Source: Burkholderia sp. WSM2232 (GTDB taxonomy: Bacteria > Pseudomonadota > Gammaproteobacteria > Burkholderiales > Burkholderiaceae). From it: a DNA stretch of 64,000 nt. Below the pieces are notes generated by a model. It was given only the letters and a program-made list of their open reading frames with translations, was not told the origin of the DNA and ran no database searches. The position numbers and the translations under genes are program-made. This document shows positions 46,863-56,639 of this stretch, in pieces. The stretch covers positions 185,800 to 249,799 of the forward strand of contig NZ_AWZV01000009.1 in the NCBI RefSeq assembly GCF_000472545.1, given 5' to 3'. Position 1 is the first letter of the stretch; every line of letters starts with the position of its first letter.

Positions 46863-47956
46863 GCGCGGCTTTGCGGCGCTTGCGGCGCCGCGCCCGGCAC
46901 GCTCGCAGCGGCGCCGGCCGTTGCGTGCGAGCTGCCGCGTGAACCGAAGATCAGACGTTTTTCGAACGCAAACCACGTGAGGCTCGCGTAGGCGAGGGTG
47001 ATTGCCAGCGCGAGCGCGGCCGTCACATAGCGGCTCATGTTCAGCGGCCACAGCGCATATAGCACGCTCAGGTGGATCAGATAAATCGTGTAGCTGATGG
47101 TGCCGATATACACCAGCACCGGATTGCACAGCAGCCGTTTGACGATGCCGCGGCTTTGCAGCGCGATGACCACGACGGACGTGCAAAGCACCAGCGAGAT
47201 GCTATAGAGCCCCGCGTTCGACAGCGGTGTATTGGCTGCGCGAAAGCGCGGAAAGTGCAGATGCAGCCACGCGAGCGCCGCGAGGGCGGCGAGCATGCCG
47301 AGCACCGCGACGCCCTTGAACGGTTCGAGCGCGTCGGGATCGCGCCGCACCGCGACGGCGAGCAGCGCGCCCGCCGCAAGCAGGTCCATGCGAAACGGTG
47401 TGAGGTAATAGATCGGCCAGAACGAATCGAACCACGGCGTAGCCACCGCGCGCAGCACCGGCACGAGCAGGATCAGCGCGGCGGCCACCCACGCGAGCAC
47501 GCGCTCGGGCACGAGCAGGATCACGAACGGCCAGACAATATAAAACTGTTCTTCGACGGCGAGCGACCACAGCACGTTCAGACTGTCGTGGCCGCTCTGA
47601 TTGAGCGCGTCGCCAATGTTGGTCGCAAAGAACGCGTACCACTGCCAATGCTGCGCCCAGCCGAATCCGAACAGGATCGACGACACCACCATGAGCAGCA
47701 GATACGGCGGCAGGATGCGCCGCGCCCGGCGTGCGTAGAAGTAGCCAAAATACGACTGCCCGCGCGCCTTGCGCTCGAGCAGGATGCCGGTGATCAGAAA
47801 GCCGCTCAGCACGAAGAACAGATCGACGCCCATCCACAGCGGCGCTTTCAGCGCGTGCTGCGCGAACACCGCGAGCACGGCGATCGCGCGCAAGCCGTCG
47901 AGCTGCACGATGCGGCGTGAATGGGAAGGCGCGATGGGCAGGGCGCTAGCAGTCAT
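46859..47956 (-). CDS. bceO: membrane acyltransferase 3 (O-acetylase)
   Basis: This 365-residue inner-membrane protein of the acyltransferase 3 family has about ten helices. The N-terminus carries the signature VQLDGLRAIAVLAVFAQHAL with the catalytic His, then MGVDLFFVLSGFLITGI. It would transfer acetyl groups to sugars of the polymer. The ATG at 47956 is the start consistent with the family; the open frame to 48280 is an upstream extension. It is the first gene of a minus-strand operon with the SGNH hydrolase and gmd. Assignment as BceO rests on this order. Confidence 0.86.
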   Translation of the reverse strand: MTASALPIAPSHSRRIVQLDGLRAIAVLAVFAQHALKAPLWMGVDLFFVLSGFLITGILLERKARGQSYFGYFYARRARRILPPYLLLMVVSSILFGFGWAQHWQWYAFFATNIGDALNQSGHDSLNVLWSLAVEEQFYIVWPFVILLVPERVLAWVAAALILLVPVLRAVATPWFDSFWPIYYLTPFRMDLLAAGALLAVAVRRDPDALEPFKGVAVLGMLAALAALAWLHLHFPRFRAANTPLSNAGLYSISLVLCTSVVVIALQSRGIVKRLLCNPVLVYIGTISYTIYLIHLSVLYALWPLNMSRYVTAALALAITLAYASLTWFAFEKRLIFGSRGSSHATAGAAASVPGAAPQAPQSRA

Positions 47957-48658
47957 GAACCGTCCATGGTGTGAAGCGGGGAGGCCGCGGAAGTCGCAGG
48001 GCGTTGCACGAAAGAGGGCCGCGCCCGTCACGGCCGCGACAAGATTGCAATCGATTCTAGGCAAAAGAAAATCGCGAAAAAACGCGAATGAAATGGATAA
48101 ATGAATCAGATTGCAACAGGGTGTTTCGTTATGCTTTTGCCGGCGCGTTTCGTGGTTGTTCGCTGCTAGTGTCTCCATCCCGGCGACGCCCTGAATGAAG
48201 TGGTGAACCTGCCGGCGAAACGGCACGGCACCGGTAAAAACAAGGCGAAGGCGGCGGCAGACATGCGCCGCGTGCGGCACCCGACAGGCAAACTTTCCCT
48301 TTAATCGATTTTCAAATTGATTTCTTTATTGCAATCAAAATCATCGAATATTTTTGAATTATTTTCGATTTTCGTCGCGAGGTTTTTTACGCGTAATGTG
48401 AGCCGTGCGCAGTGGGTGGCGAAGGACGGCGCGTGCGCAGAGCACCGCGATCCGCTCCGTCATGCAGACGCGCTCTGAATACTCGTGACCCGCGTAGCCA
48501 ATGGCCGCACTCTCGTGCTTCGCCTTTCAAGGCGGCTCCTGGCGCATGCGGTCATTCTGATTGCCGTCACGCCTGAGTGGGCTCGAGTTCGTGCGCGCCA
48601 GCGCCGCAACACCGCCGTTTTGTGAAGCATCGATCCGTTTTCGACTGGAGGACCTGCC
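47957..48658. promoter_or_regulatory. AT-rich divergent regulatory region between bceO and the propeller gene
   Basis: About 700 bp. It holds the palindrome GATTGCAATC at 48043-48052, an inverted copy of that arm (GAATCAGATTGCAA) at 48103-48116, a third ATTGCAAT at 48328-48335, and a strongly AT-rich patch at 48300-48390. It should contain the promoters of both operons. No -35/-10 pair is certain. Confidence 0.5.
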
Positions 48659-50860
48659 TTGCCCCGTACCACGTTCAGGAGCCGTCTCGCGGTATGCGCG
48701 TGCATTGTTGGACTGGCCGCCTTGTCGGCCGGTTTTGCCGCGCGCGCCGAAACGGCGCTGAACGCGAAAACGTCGTGGATCGGCAATACGTTCGGTTTCG
48801 GCGACGGCACGTGGACGCAGATCAACATTACGGCGATTGCCGTCGCGCCCGACGGCAAGGTCTATACGAATGCGCCGTGGGATGAGAGCGGAGCGGAGGC
48901 GAGCGTCTACCAGAACGGCAAGATGCTCGGTTTCGCGGGCGGCACGCATGGCTGGGGCAATGGCGGCGGCAACGCGATCGCCATCAATCGCAAGTATGCG
49001 TTCGTTGCGATTGCGGTCGGCAATGAGAAAGGGCGCCTCGTCGGGCAGGGCGTGTGGCCTGATAAAGGCAAGCAGTGGTTCGGCATTTCACGCCGGCAGA
49101 TTGCCGATCCGAAGCAGGCCGCGCCGTTCCAGCCCGCGGCGAAGCGCGCGGATCCGCATGCGCAACTCGCGGCCGGCTTTCTGATGATGAACGAAGTGCC
49201 GACCGGCACGAGCGCCGAAATCGGCGGCCTTGCGGCGAGCGACGCGACGCTGTATGCAGCCAACACGGCGCGCGATCGCGTTGAGGTGTATGACGCCGAA
49301 TCGATGCAGCAGAAGGCCACGTGGAGCGTGCACGAACCGGGCCGCCTCGCGCTCGCGCCGGACGGCACGCTGTGGGTGCTGAGCGGCACGCGCAACGATC
49401 GCGCGCCGCATGTGGAGCACTACACGCCGGCCGGAAAACGCATCGACGAGAACTTCGAGTTGCCGGCCGGCACAGTCGCGGTGGACATCGCCGTCGACAC
49501 GAAAGGCCGTGTGCTCATTGCCGATAACGGACCGCGTCAGCAGGTGCTGTTCTTCGACAAGCGCGACGGACGTTATGAGCAAACCGGTTCGCTCGGCGAG
49601 CGCGGCGGCATTTTCAGCGGCGTCGCAGGACGGCCGGGGCCGCAGCGCTTTAACGGACTCACCGGCGTGGGCGTGGATGCGCGCGGCAACGTCTATGTAT
49701 CGACCAACGGTATAGGCCCGCGTTACGAGCCGATCGGCGCGGGCCTTGGCGCGACGCTCGAAAGCTACGCGCCCGACGGCAAGCAGAACTGGCTGGTGCA
49801 GGGGCTGCTCTTCGTCGACGGCGCCTGGATCGATCCGGCGCGCCCCGACAGCGTATATACCGGCAACAAGCGCTTCGAACTCGATCTGTCGAAGCCTGCG
49901 GGGCAGGACTGGAAATATGTCGGATTCCTCTCCAACCGCTTCAGGTATCCCGACGACCCGGTTTTTCACACGGACCAGTATCCAGGCCTGCCTATCGCCC
50001 GCAAATTGAAGGGCCGCACCTTCCTGTATCTGACGGACATGTATGCGGACCATCTGAAGATCTATCGCTTTGACGCGCAGCACGACGGCGAGACGGCGAT
50101 TCCGTCTGGCTTTATCGCGGGCCGCGAGCGCGCGGTGGCGAAAGTGCCGAATGCGCCGCCAGGCGGCGACTGGATCTGGCGCGACGCAAACGGCGACGGC
50201 AGATTCAATGTCGACGAATTCGCGCTCAATACAAGCGGCACGAAGCTCGCGGGCGGCTGGGGCTGGTGGGTCGATACCGCCGGCGACATCTGGCGCACGC
50301 GCGACACGAAGGGCATTTACCGGTTCCGCTTTGGCGGCCTGGACGCAAAGGGCAACCCCGTCTATGCGTATTCCGACATCACGCAATACCCGGTGCCTCA
50401 ACCGTTTGCAGAACTGCATCGCACGATCTACGAACCCGACACGGACACGCTGTACGTCACCGGCTATACGCCCGATATGCCGACAGAGCGCGGCTTCTGG
50501 AAGGAAGTCGGCCGGGTGCTGGTGCGCTACGACAAATGGTCGAGCGGCAAGCCGGTGCAGCGCTATTCGATCACGCTGCCCTGGCAGACGCAGGGCAAAC
50601 CCATCGCCACGATCATCGGCGTAACGGTCGAGGGGCAGTACATCTTCGGCGTCGAGCCGGTGGGCGCGGTGCACGTATGGGACAAGGACAACGGCCGCGA
50701 GCTCGGCGTGATCCGGCCGGGCCCGGAAGTGGGCCGTGCGTCCGGCTGGGTGGACGTGCCCAACGGCATTAGCGCGGCGAAGCGCAGCAACGGCGAGTAC
50801 CTCGTGTTCGTCGAGGAAGACGCGCGCGGCAAGGTGCTGATGTACCGCTGGAAGCCATGA
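48659..50860 (+). CDS. exported beta-propeller protein of the exopolysaccharide locus
   Basis: This is a 733-residue protein with a signal peptide (LAVCACIVGLAALSAGFAARA) and therefore probably periplasmic. Repeated short blocks such as LALAPDGTLWVLSGT, IAVDTKGRVLIAD and VGVDARGNVYVSTNG resemble NHL or SMP-30 type propeller blades. No lactonase active site is evident. It starts at a TTG codon (48659) with a GGAGG site at 48648-48652. By position it corresponds to bceP of cepacian loci. A structural or polymer-binding role is possible; no enzymatic activity is claimed. Confidence 0.8.
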   Translation: MPRTTFRSRLAVCACIVGLAALSAGFAARAETALNAKTSWIGNTFGFGDGTWTQINITAIAVAPDGKVYTNAPWDESGAEASVYQNGKMLGFAGGTHGWGNGGGNAIAINRKYAFVAIAVGNEKGRLVGQGVWPDKGKQWFGISRRQIADPKQAAPFQPAAKRADPHAQLAAGFLMMNEVPTGTSAEIGGLAASDATLYAANTARDRVEVYDAESMQQKATWSVHEPGRLALAPDGTLWVLSGTRNDRAPHVEHYTPAGKRIDENFELPAGTVAVDIAVDTKGRVLIADNGPRQQVLFFDKRDGRYEQTGSLGERGGIFSGVAGRPGPQRFNGLTGVGVDARGNVYVSTNGIGPRYEPIGAGLGATLESYAPDGKQNWLVQGLLFVDGAWIDPARPDSVYTGNKRFELDLSKPAGQDWKYVGFLSNRFRYPDDPVFHTDQYPGLPIARKLKGRTFLYLTDMYADHLKIYRFDAQHDGETAIPSGFIAGRERAVAKVPNAPPGGDWIWRDANGDGRFNVDEFALNTSGTKLAGGWGWWVDTAGDIWRTRDTKGIYRFRFGGLDAKGNPVYAYSDITQYPVPQPFAELHRTIYEPDTDTLYVTGYTPDMPTERGFWKEVGRVLVRYDKWSSGKPVQRYSITLPWQTQGKPIATIIGVTVEGQYIFGVEPVGAVHVWDKDNGRELGVIRPGPEVGRASGWVDVPNGISAAKRSNGEYLVFVEEDARGKVLMYRWKP

Positions 50861-50957
50861 CGGAATCAATGCACGGCGCGCTGCGCCGCCGCGGCATGGC
50901 GCGGCACGAACACATGAACAACAACACCGGCAAACGTAGTCGAACCCAGGGCACCCG

Positions 50958-52424
50958 ATGGACAAAGGCATTCTCAAGAACGTAGCGATCAATTTCTTCG
51001 GCCTCGTACTGCCGACTTTCGTTTCGCTCGTCACCGTGCCGTCGTATATCAAACTGCTGGGCGTCGAACGCTACGGCGTGATCAGTCTCGTGTGGACGCT
51101 GATCGGCTACTTCGGCATTCTCGATCTCGGTATGAGCATGGCCGCGCAGAATCACATTTCGAAGGCGCGCGCCTCGGGCGACAAGGGCGAAAGCGCGCGG
51201 GTGTTCTGGAGTGCGACATGGCTGAATCTCGCAACCGGCGTGATAGGCGGATTGATCATTTACTTCGGCGCGTTTCTCTACACCGCGTACTTCACGAAGG
51301 TTTCGCCGGAACTTCAGCATGAGGTCTACATGGCGCTGCCGTGGCTCGCCGTGGCGATTCCGCTTGCCAACGTGTCGTGGGTATTCGCGGGCGCGATCAA
51401 CGGTGCCGAGCGGTTCGGCGTGTACAACACGAACCAGACCATCGGCACCTTCCTGTTCCAGCTATTGCCGCTCGGCGCGGCGCTGTGGCTGGGCGCGAAC
51501 CTGCAGAACGTGCTTGCCGCAGCGGTGCTCGCGCGTATTCTCGCCGCCATTCTGCTCGGCCGTTCGGCGCTGAAGGTGCTGGAGATACGCAGTATTCTGC
51601 CGCCCCAGCTCGGCGTGGCGAAGGGGCTCTTCAACTTCGGCGGGTGGATGCTGATTGCAAGCGTCACCAACATGATCGCCGAATCGCTCGACCGCGTGAT
51701 GCTGGGCACGGGCCTCGGCGCGCGCTTCGTCACGTACTACACGGTGCCGCAAAACCTCGTGACGCGCTTGAACATCGTACCCACCGCGATGGTGCGCACT
51801 CTGTTTCCACGGCTCTCGGCGGTGGGACGTGCGGACGCCGACACCATCACGCAGCAGTCGCTCGAATTTCTCAACGGTGTGTTTACGCCCGTCGCCCTCG
51901 TCGCGATGCTCGTGCTCGAACCGTTCCTGCACCTGTGGGTCGGCAATGAGATCGCCACCGTCGCGGCACCCGTGGGACGCATCATGATCGTGGCCGTGTG
52001 GCTTGTCGGGCAGGCCAACGTGACGCGCATCCTGATCCAGTCGCAGGTCAATCCGGCCACGGCCGCACGCGTCGGCCTCTTCGAATTGCCGCTGTTTGCA
52101 GGGGCGTTGTGGCTCGGCATCACGCATTTCGGCCTGACTGGCGCGGCGATGGCGGTGGCCGGCCGCGCGCTCTTCGACTACGTCGTACTGCTGCGGCTTT
52201 CTGCAATCCGTGCGCGGCAGATCGCGCTCGACATGCTGGCGCACCTCGTTTTCCTGCTGGCAAGCCTGTGGCTTTCCAGCTTCCTGCCGGGCCTCGCCAT
52301 GGCGATCGTAGCCGGCGTGTTGATGGTCGGCGCGAACATCGCCTGGTCCATCACGATGACTCCGGCTTTGCGCGATCTGGCGCGCTCACTGCTGTTGCGA
52401 CTGAATCCGAGGAAAAGCGCATGA
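50958..52424 (+). CDS. bceQ: repeat-unit flippase (Wzx-like)
   Basis: This 488-residue inner-membrane protein has about twelve to fourteen predicted helices, beginning ILKNVAINFFGLVLPTFVSLVTV. It matches the MATE/Wzx (MOP) superfamily, with the family segment VERYGVISLVWTLIGYFGILDLGM. It would move lipid-linked repeat units across the inner membrane, ahead of BceI. The stop overlaps the ATG of bceR (ATGA). Wzx proteins diverge strongly, so the call rests on topology and context. Confidence 0.87.
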   Translation: MDKGILKNVAINFFGLVLPTFVSLVTVPSYIKLLGVERYGVISLVWTLIGYFGILDLGMSMAAQNHISKARASGDKGESARVFWSATWLNLATGVIGGLIIYFGAFLYTAYFTKVSPELQHEVYMALPWLAVAIPLANVSWVFAGAINGAERFGVYNTNQTIGTFLFQLLPLGAALWLGANLQNVLAAAVLARILAAILLGRSALKVLEIRSILPPQLGVAKGLFNFGGWMLIASVTNMIAESLDRVMLGTGLGARFVTYYTVPQNLVTRLNIVPTAMVRTLFPRLSAVGRADADTITQQSLEFLNGVFTPVALVAMLVLEPFLHLWVGNEIATVAAPVGRIMIVAVWLVGQANVTRILIQSQVNPATAARVGLFELPLFAGALWLGITHFGLTGAAMAVAGRALFDYVVLLRLSAIRARQIALDMLAHLVFLLASLWLSSFLPGLAMAIVAGVLMVGANIAWSITMTPALRDLARSLLLRLNPRKSA

Positions 52425-54886
52425 ACCACGAAGTCCTTGAAGAAGCCGTGCTGCAACCGCCGACGCGCAGCGCACTGGCCGAACTTACCACCGTTCCTGC
52501 GGTGCACACGCCACCGCGGCACAGCGCGGCGCGCAACGAAAAAGCCGTGCGCATTGCGATTGTGCATGACTGGCTCGTCACTTACGCGGGTGCGGAGAAG
52601 GTGCTCGAACAGATCGTCGCGTGCTTTCCCGACGCGGACCTGTTCAGTCTCGTCGACTTTCTCGACGACCGCAGCTTTCTGCGCGGCAAGCCCGTTACCA
52701 CGTCGTTCATCCAGAATCTGCCGCTCGCGCGCAGCAAGTACCGCACGTATCTGCCGCTCATGCCGCTTGCGATCGAGCAACTGGACGTGTCCGCATACGA
52801 CGTGGTGATCTCGAGCAGCCATGCAGTGGCCAAGGGCATTCTCACCGGCCCTGACCAGGTGCATATCAGCTATGTGCACTCGCCGATCCGCTATGCGTGG
52901 GACCTGCAGCACCAGTATCTGCAGCAGTCGAAGCTCACGAGCGGACCCAAGTCGGCGATGGCGCGGCTGATCTTGCATTACATCCGCAATTGGGACATCC
53001 GCACGTCGAACTCGGTGGACGGCTTTGTCGCCAACTCGGAGTTCATTGCCCGTCGCATCAAGAAGGTGTATCAGCGCGACGCGCAGGTGATCTTTCCGCC
53101 CGTCGACGTAGAAGCGTTCACGTTGTGCACTGAGAAGGAAGACTTCTATCTGACTGCATCGCGCATGGTGCCGTACAAGAAGATCGATCTGATCGTGCAG
53201 GCGTTTGCACGCATGCCCGAGCGCAAGCTCGTCGTGATCGGCGACGGGCCGGACATGCAGAAAATCCGCGCAAAGGCTGGCCCGAATGTCGAGATCATGG
53301 GCTATCAGCCGTTCAATGTGCTCAAGGACCGGATGAGCCGCGCCAAGGCTTTCGTTTTCGCCGCGGAGGAAGACTTCGGCATTTCGGTCGTGGAGGCGCA
53401 GGCGTGCGGCACCCCCGTTGTCGCTTATGGCAAGGGCGGGGCGCTCGAAACCGTGCGTGACCTGTCCGAGCCGCGCCCGACCGGCATGTTCTTTGACGAG
53501 CAGAGCGAAGAGTCGATTATCGCCGCAATCGAGCGTTTTGAAGCACACGTCAAGCGCTTTTCGCCGCTTGACTGCCGTGCCAATGCCGAGCGTTTCTCCG
53601 CGGCCAATTTCCGTGAGCGCTTCTTCGCCCATGTGCGCGCCGCGGTGCCGGCACTGCGCAATGCAACGCTGCCGCCCTACGTGCCGTATCGAGCCACGCC
53701 TGGCGCGAGCGCACCGCGCATTCTCGCCGTCGATCAAAGCGGAGTGCTAGGCGGCGCCGAGTTGTCACTGCTCGAGATCGTCAAGGCATTGCGCTCGCGC
53801 ATTGAAGTGGTGCTGTTCGACGACGGCCCGTTTCGCACGGCGCTCGATAAGGCGGGCGTGAGTGTGGAAGTGCTGGACGCCGGCGCGCTGCGCAACGTGC
53901 GCAAGCAGGGCGGCTCGCTGCCCAAGGGCGCGGCGCTCAAAGGCTTGATGTCGCTCGTTCGCGCGACCGCCAGGCGCGCGCGCGGCGCACAGGTGATCTA
54001 TGCGAACACGCAGCGCGCGATGGTGATCGGCGCGGTGGCCGGCAAGCTCGCGAAGCGGCCGGTGGTGTGGCATCTGCGCGATATCGTGAGCCCCGAGCAT
54101 TTCGGCGGCAAGCAGCTCGCGATCATCAAATGGTGCGCACGCCTCGGCCTCACCCATGTGATCGCGAATTCTGCTGCGTCGGCGCGTGCGTTCGCGCAAC
54201 TCACCGGCTTTGACGACAAGCGCGTCGACGTCGTGTTCAACGGCATCTCCGCGGCGCCGTTCGACGCCTTGCGCAATGTGCCGCAAGCCACGCTGCGCGA
54301 GCGCCTGAACTTGCCGCCGGATGCGTTTCTCGTCGGCTCGTTCAGCCGCCTTGCGCGCTGGAAGGGCCAGCATGTGCTGCTGGAAGCAATGGTGCTCAAT
54401 CCGCATATGCACGCAGTGCTGGTGGGCGCGCCGCTGTTCGGAGAAGACCAGTACGAGGTTGAACTGCATGCGTTCGTCGCCGCGCACAAGCTGGGCGACC
54501 GTGTGCATTTTCTCGGCTTCCAGCACGATATTCCGGCGTGCATGTGCGCGGTCGACGCGGTGGTGCATACGTCGATTACACCGGAGCCGTTTGGCCGCGT
54601 GATCGTCGAGGGCATGCTGGCGCAGCGGCCCGTGGTGGCTGCGCGCGCGGGCGGCGTGCTGGAGATTGTCGACGACTACGAAAATGGCGTGCTGTGCACA
54701 CCCGGCGACGCGCACGCGCTGGCCGACGCACTGGCCGAGCTGCGCTCGAACCACGAACTGCGCGCAAGGCTCGTCAAAAACGGCTACAGGACGGCGCTCA
54801 GCCGCTTTGGAACCGATGCCTACGTGGAGAGCGTCGAGCGGATCCTGAGGCGCGTGGCGGGCGCAGGAAAGGCTGCTCGCGCATGA
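52421..54886 (+). CDS. bceR: bifunctional glycosyltransferase with two GT4-type domains
   Basis: This is an 821-residue cytoplasmic protein containing two GT-B domains in tandem. The first (residues ~45-410) begins RIAIVHDWLVTYAGAEKVLE and has FVFAAEEDFGISVVEAQACGTP. The second (~427-815) begins RILAVDQSGVLGGAELSLLE and has PEPFGRVIVEGMLAQRPVVA. Both retain the E-x7 donor motif, so two sugar additions are expected. Its ATG overlaps the flippase stop, indicating coupling. A terminator at 55112 ends the propeller-bceQ-bceR transcript. Confidence 0.92.
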   Translation: MNHEVLEEAVLQPPTRSALAELTTVPAVHTPPRHSAARNEKAVRIAIVHDWLVTYAGAEKVLEQIVACFPDADLFSLVDFLDDRSFLRGKPVTTSFIQNLPLARSKYRTYLPLMPLAIEQLDVSAYDVVISSSHAVAKGILTGPDQVHISYVHSPIRYAWDLQHQYLQQSKLTSGPKSAMARLILHYIRNWDIRTSNSVDGFVANSEFIARRIKKVYQRDAQVIFPPVDVEAFTLCTEKEDFYLTASRMVPYKKIDLIVQAFARMPERKLVVIGDGPDMQKIRAKAGPNVEIMGYQPFNVLKDRMSRAKAFVFAAEEDFGISVVEAQACGTPVVAYGKGGALETVRDLSEPRPTGMFFDEQSEESIIAAIERFEAHVKRFSPLDCRANAERFSAANFRERFFAHVRAAVPALRNATLPPYVPYRATPGASAPRILAVDQSGVLGGAELSLLEIVKALRSRIEVVLFDDGPFRTALDKAGVSVEVLDAGALRNVRKQGGSLPKGAALKGLMSLVRATARRARGAQVIYANTQRAMVIGAVAGKLAKRPVVWHLRDIVSPEHFGGKQLAIIKWCARLGLTHVIANSAASARAFAQLTGFDDKRVDVVFNGISAAPFDALRNVPQATLRERLNLPPDAFLVGSFSRLARWKGQHVLLEAMVLNPHMHAVLVGAPLFGEDQYEVELHAFVAAHKLGDRVHFLGFQHDIPACMCAVDAVVHTSITPEPFGRVIVEGMLAQRPVVAARAGGVLEIVDDYENGVLCTPGDAHALADALAELRSNHELRARLVKNGYRTALSRFGTDAYVESVERILRRVAGAGKAARA

Positions 54887-55010
54887 TGGGTTGGAGATCT
54901 GGCGCGCGGCTCTAACTGCGGCGCGCTAGACCTTCAAAAAAGCGCAGTACGCGGTTGTGAGCTAGTGCGGGTGGCGTTATGGAGCTGGTGTTGCGGAAGC
55001 TGGCATGCGC

Positions 55011-55052
55011 GAGTTGGCGTTGCTGAAGTTGGCGTTACGAAGTTGGCGTTGC
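55011..55052. repeat. three 14-bp tandem repeats
   Basis: Units of GAAGTTGGCGTTRC occur at 55011-55024 (first copy variant), 55025-55038 and 55039-55052, between the bceR stop and its terminator. Confidence 0.7.
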
Positions 55053-55111
55053 ACAAACCAATACAGCAAAAGCTGGCGACATAAGTTGCCGCAGCGCAGA
55101 CCGGCACAACG

Positions 55112-55154
55112 GAGCCGAAGGTCAGCGAGAAACTCGCCGGCCTTCGGCTCTTTT
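55112..55154 (+). terminator. intrinsic terminator after bceR
   Basis: The stem GAGCCGAAGG (55112-55121) pairs with CCTTCGGCTC (55141-55150), followed by TTTT. It lies at the end of the convergent acyltransferase gene. Confidence 0.8.
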
Positions 55155-55158
55155 CGCT

Positions 55159-56391
55159 TCACGACCGTTGCCATGCGCCTTTCGTTTTCGGCTTGAAGCT
55201 GGCCGACCACTTCATTGCCGGCAACTCTACGAGCCGGTAGAACACGTAGGCGGCGGGCACGGCGACCAGCATGTATCCGAACGACGGCCAGATCGACATC
55301 TGCAGCGACGAGCGGTACAGCAGCGAGGACAGCAGCACGAAGATCGGCAGATGGATCAGATACAGCGAGAAGCTGAAGTCGCCAAAGCGCGACAGAAGCC
55401 GCATGCCCCAACTGGCGCGCCCGATACGCCTGCTTTCGCTTGCCTTGTGGCCCTCGAGCGCCCGGTACAGATAGAACGCGAAGCCGATCGCCCACAACTG
55501 GAACGCGCCGTACTGTCCGAAATGAAACGCCGCGCAGCCCAGCGCGACGAACGCTGCGGCGAGCGCATACAGCCACCGCGACGAGCGCGTTTGCGATGCC
55601 TCGTGCGCTTTCGCGTCGGCAATCCATGCGCCGAGCGTCCACGAAAACCAGTACGACGTGAAGAACTGAATGTCGTGCCGCTCGAGCGCGTACGCCGACA
55701 CGACGTTGACCACGGCGACGATTGCCAGCACGGAGCTCATGCCGATACGCCGGCGCAGTGCGAACAGCAGCGGATAGATCGCATAGAACTGCACTTCGAG
55801 CGAGAGCGTCCACAGCGCGCCGTTCGAGCCATACGTCTTGCCCGCCACGCCTTGCAGCGAAAACAGATTGACGAGAAAAGCGCCGACGCCGATCTCGCGA
55901 ATCTTGTGACTCACCGGGGGCAATTGCAGACTGAACCAGTCGAGTGCGAGCGTCAGCAGCAATGCCGCGAGCAGCACCGGATAAATGCGCGCGAAACGGC
56001 GCGCCCAGAAGTTCGCGGCGTCGAGCCGGTACGCCGGATTGCCCGCGAGTCTCATTGCGGCGCTACGGTGAATGCAGTAGCCGCTGATCACGAAGAAAAT
56101 CGGCACGCCGGCCGAGCCCCACGCGATAGGGAAGGTCAGATACGCGGCAATCGTGCTCAGGTTGAACGAATGTCCGGCGTTCTGGTGGAAAGCCTGCATG
56201 CCGACCCATTCGATCTGCCGGCAATGGAAGTACGCGACGAGCAGCGCGGCGAAGCCTCGCATGGCGTCGATCACGTGTTCTTTACCAGCGCTGTCGGCGC
56301 GAGCCTCGCTTTGGGCGCGGTGCGCGACGGGGCTCGCGTGGGGCGTGAGGGGCAGGGATGAGCCGGCGGCTTCCAGTGCTGAGTCGCTCAT
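55159..56391 (-). CDS. bceS: membrane acyltransferase 3 (O-acetylase)
   Basis: This 410-residue inner-membrane acyltransferase 3 protein has about ten helices. The signature is HVIDAMRGFAALLVAYFH, followed by the SAGVPIFFVISGYCIHRSA block. It resembles BceO in fold but not closely in sequence. It probably adds acetyl groups at another position of the polymer. The N-terminal ~35 residues are unstructured. It is transcribed convergently to bceR and its stop is just after the terminator at 55154. Confidence 0.88.
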   Translation of the reverse strand: MSDSALEAAGSSLPLTPHASPVAHRAQSEARADSAGKEHVIDAMRGFAALLVAYFHCRQIEWVGMQAFHQNAGHSFNLSTIAAYLTFPIAWGSAGVPIFFVISGYCIHRSAAMRLAGNPAYRLDAANFWARRFARIYPVLLAALLLTLALDWFSLQLPPVSHKIREIGVGAFLVNLFSLQGVAGKTYGSNGALWTLSLEVQFYAIYPLLFALRRRIGMSSVLAIVAVVNVVSAYALERHDIQFFTSYWFSWTLGAWIADAKAHEASQTRSSRWLYALAAAFVALGCAAFHFGQYGAFQLWAIGFAFYLYRALEGHKASESRRIGRASWGMRLLSRFGDFSFSLYLIHLPIFVLLSSLLYRSSLQMSIWPSFGYMLVAVPAAYVFYRLVELPAMKWSASFKPKTKGAWQRS

Positions 56392-56639
56392 GCGCGGTCC
56401 TTTATTCGAAGTGTGGCAGTGCGGATTCGCGCGCGTGCGGCGCGCGGTGCATCACATGCTAGTGCACCGCGCGCTCAAAAAAATGGATAAAAAATCGGCC
56501 ATCTTTTCGCCATCTTTTCGTTTAGAGCCGCCATTTTGTGACGAATTGTAATTGCGCCGCTGCCTGCAAAGCGAACAATTATTTGTCCCTTTTGTCATGC
56601 TAATTTACAGCAGGGATTCTCCTGATGAGAGGTGTAATC
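56392..56639. promoter_or_regulatory. divergent promoter region between bceS and the small membrane gene
   Basis: About 250 bp, AT-rich. It has an 11-bp tandem duplication GCCATCTTTTC (56498-56519) and GAATTGTAATTG at 56543-56554, a variant of the ATTGCAAT motif of the other bce gaps. Confidence 0.45.

Noticed and set aside
49088..51052. 654-codon open frame on the minus strand
   Set aside because: It lies opposite the propeller gene, has no start signal, and its composition is that of an antisense shadow.
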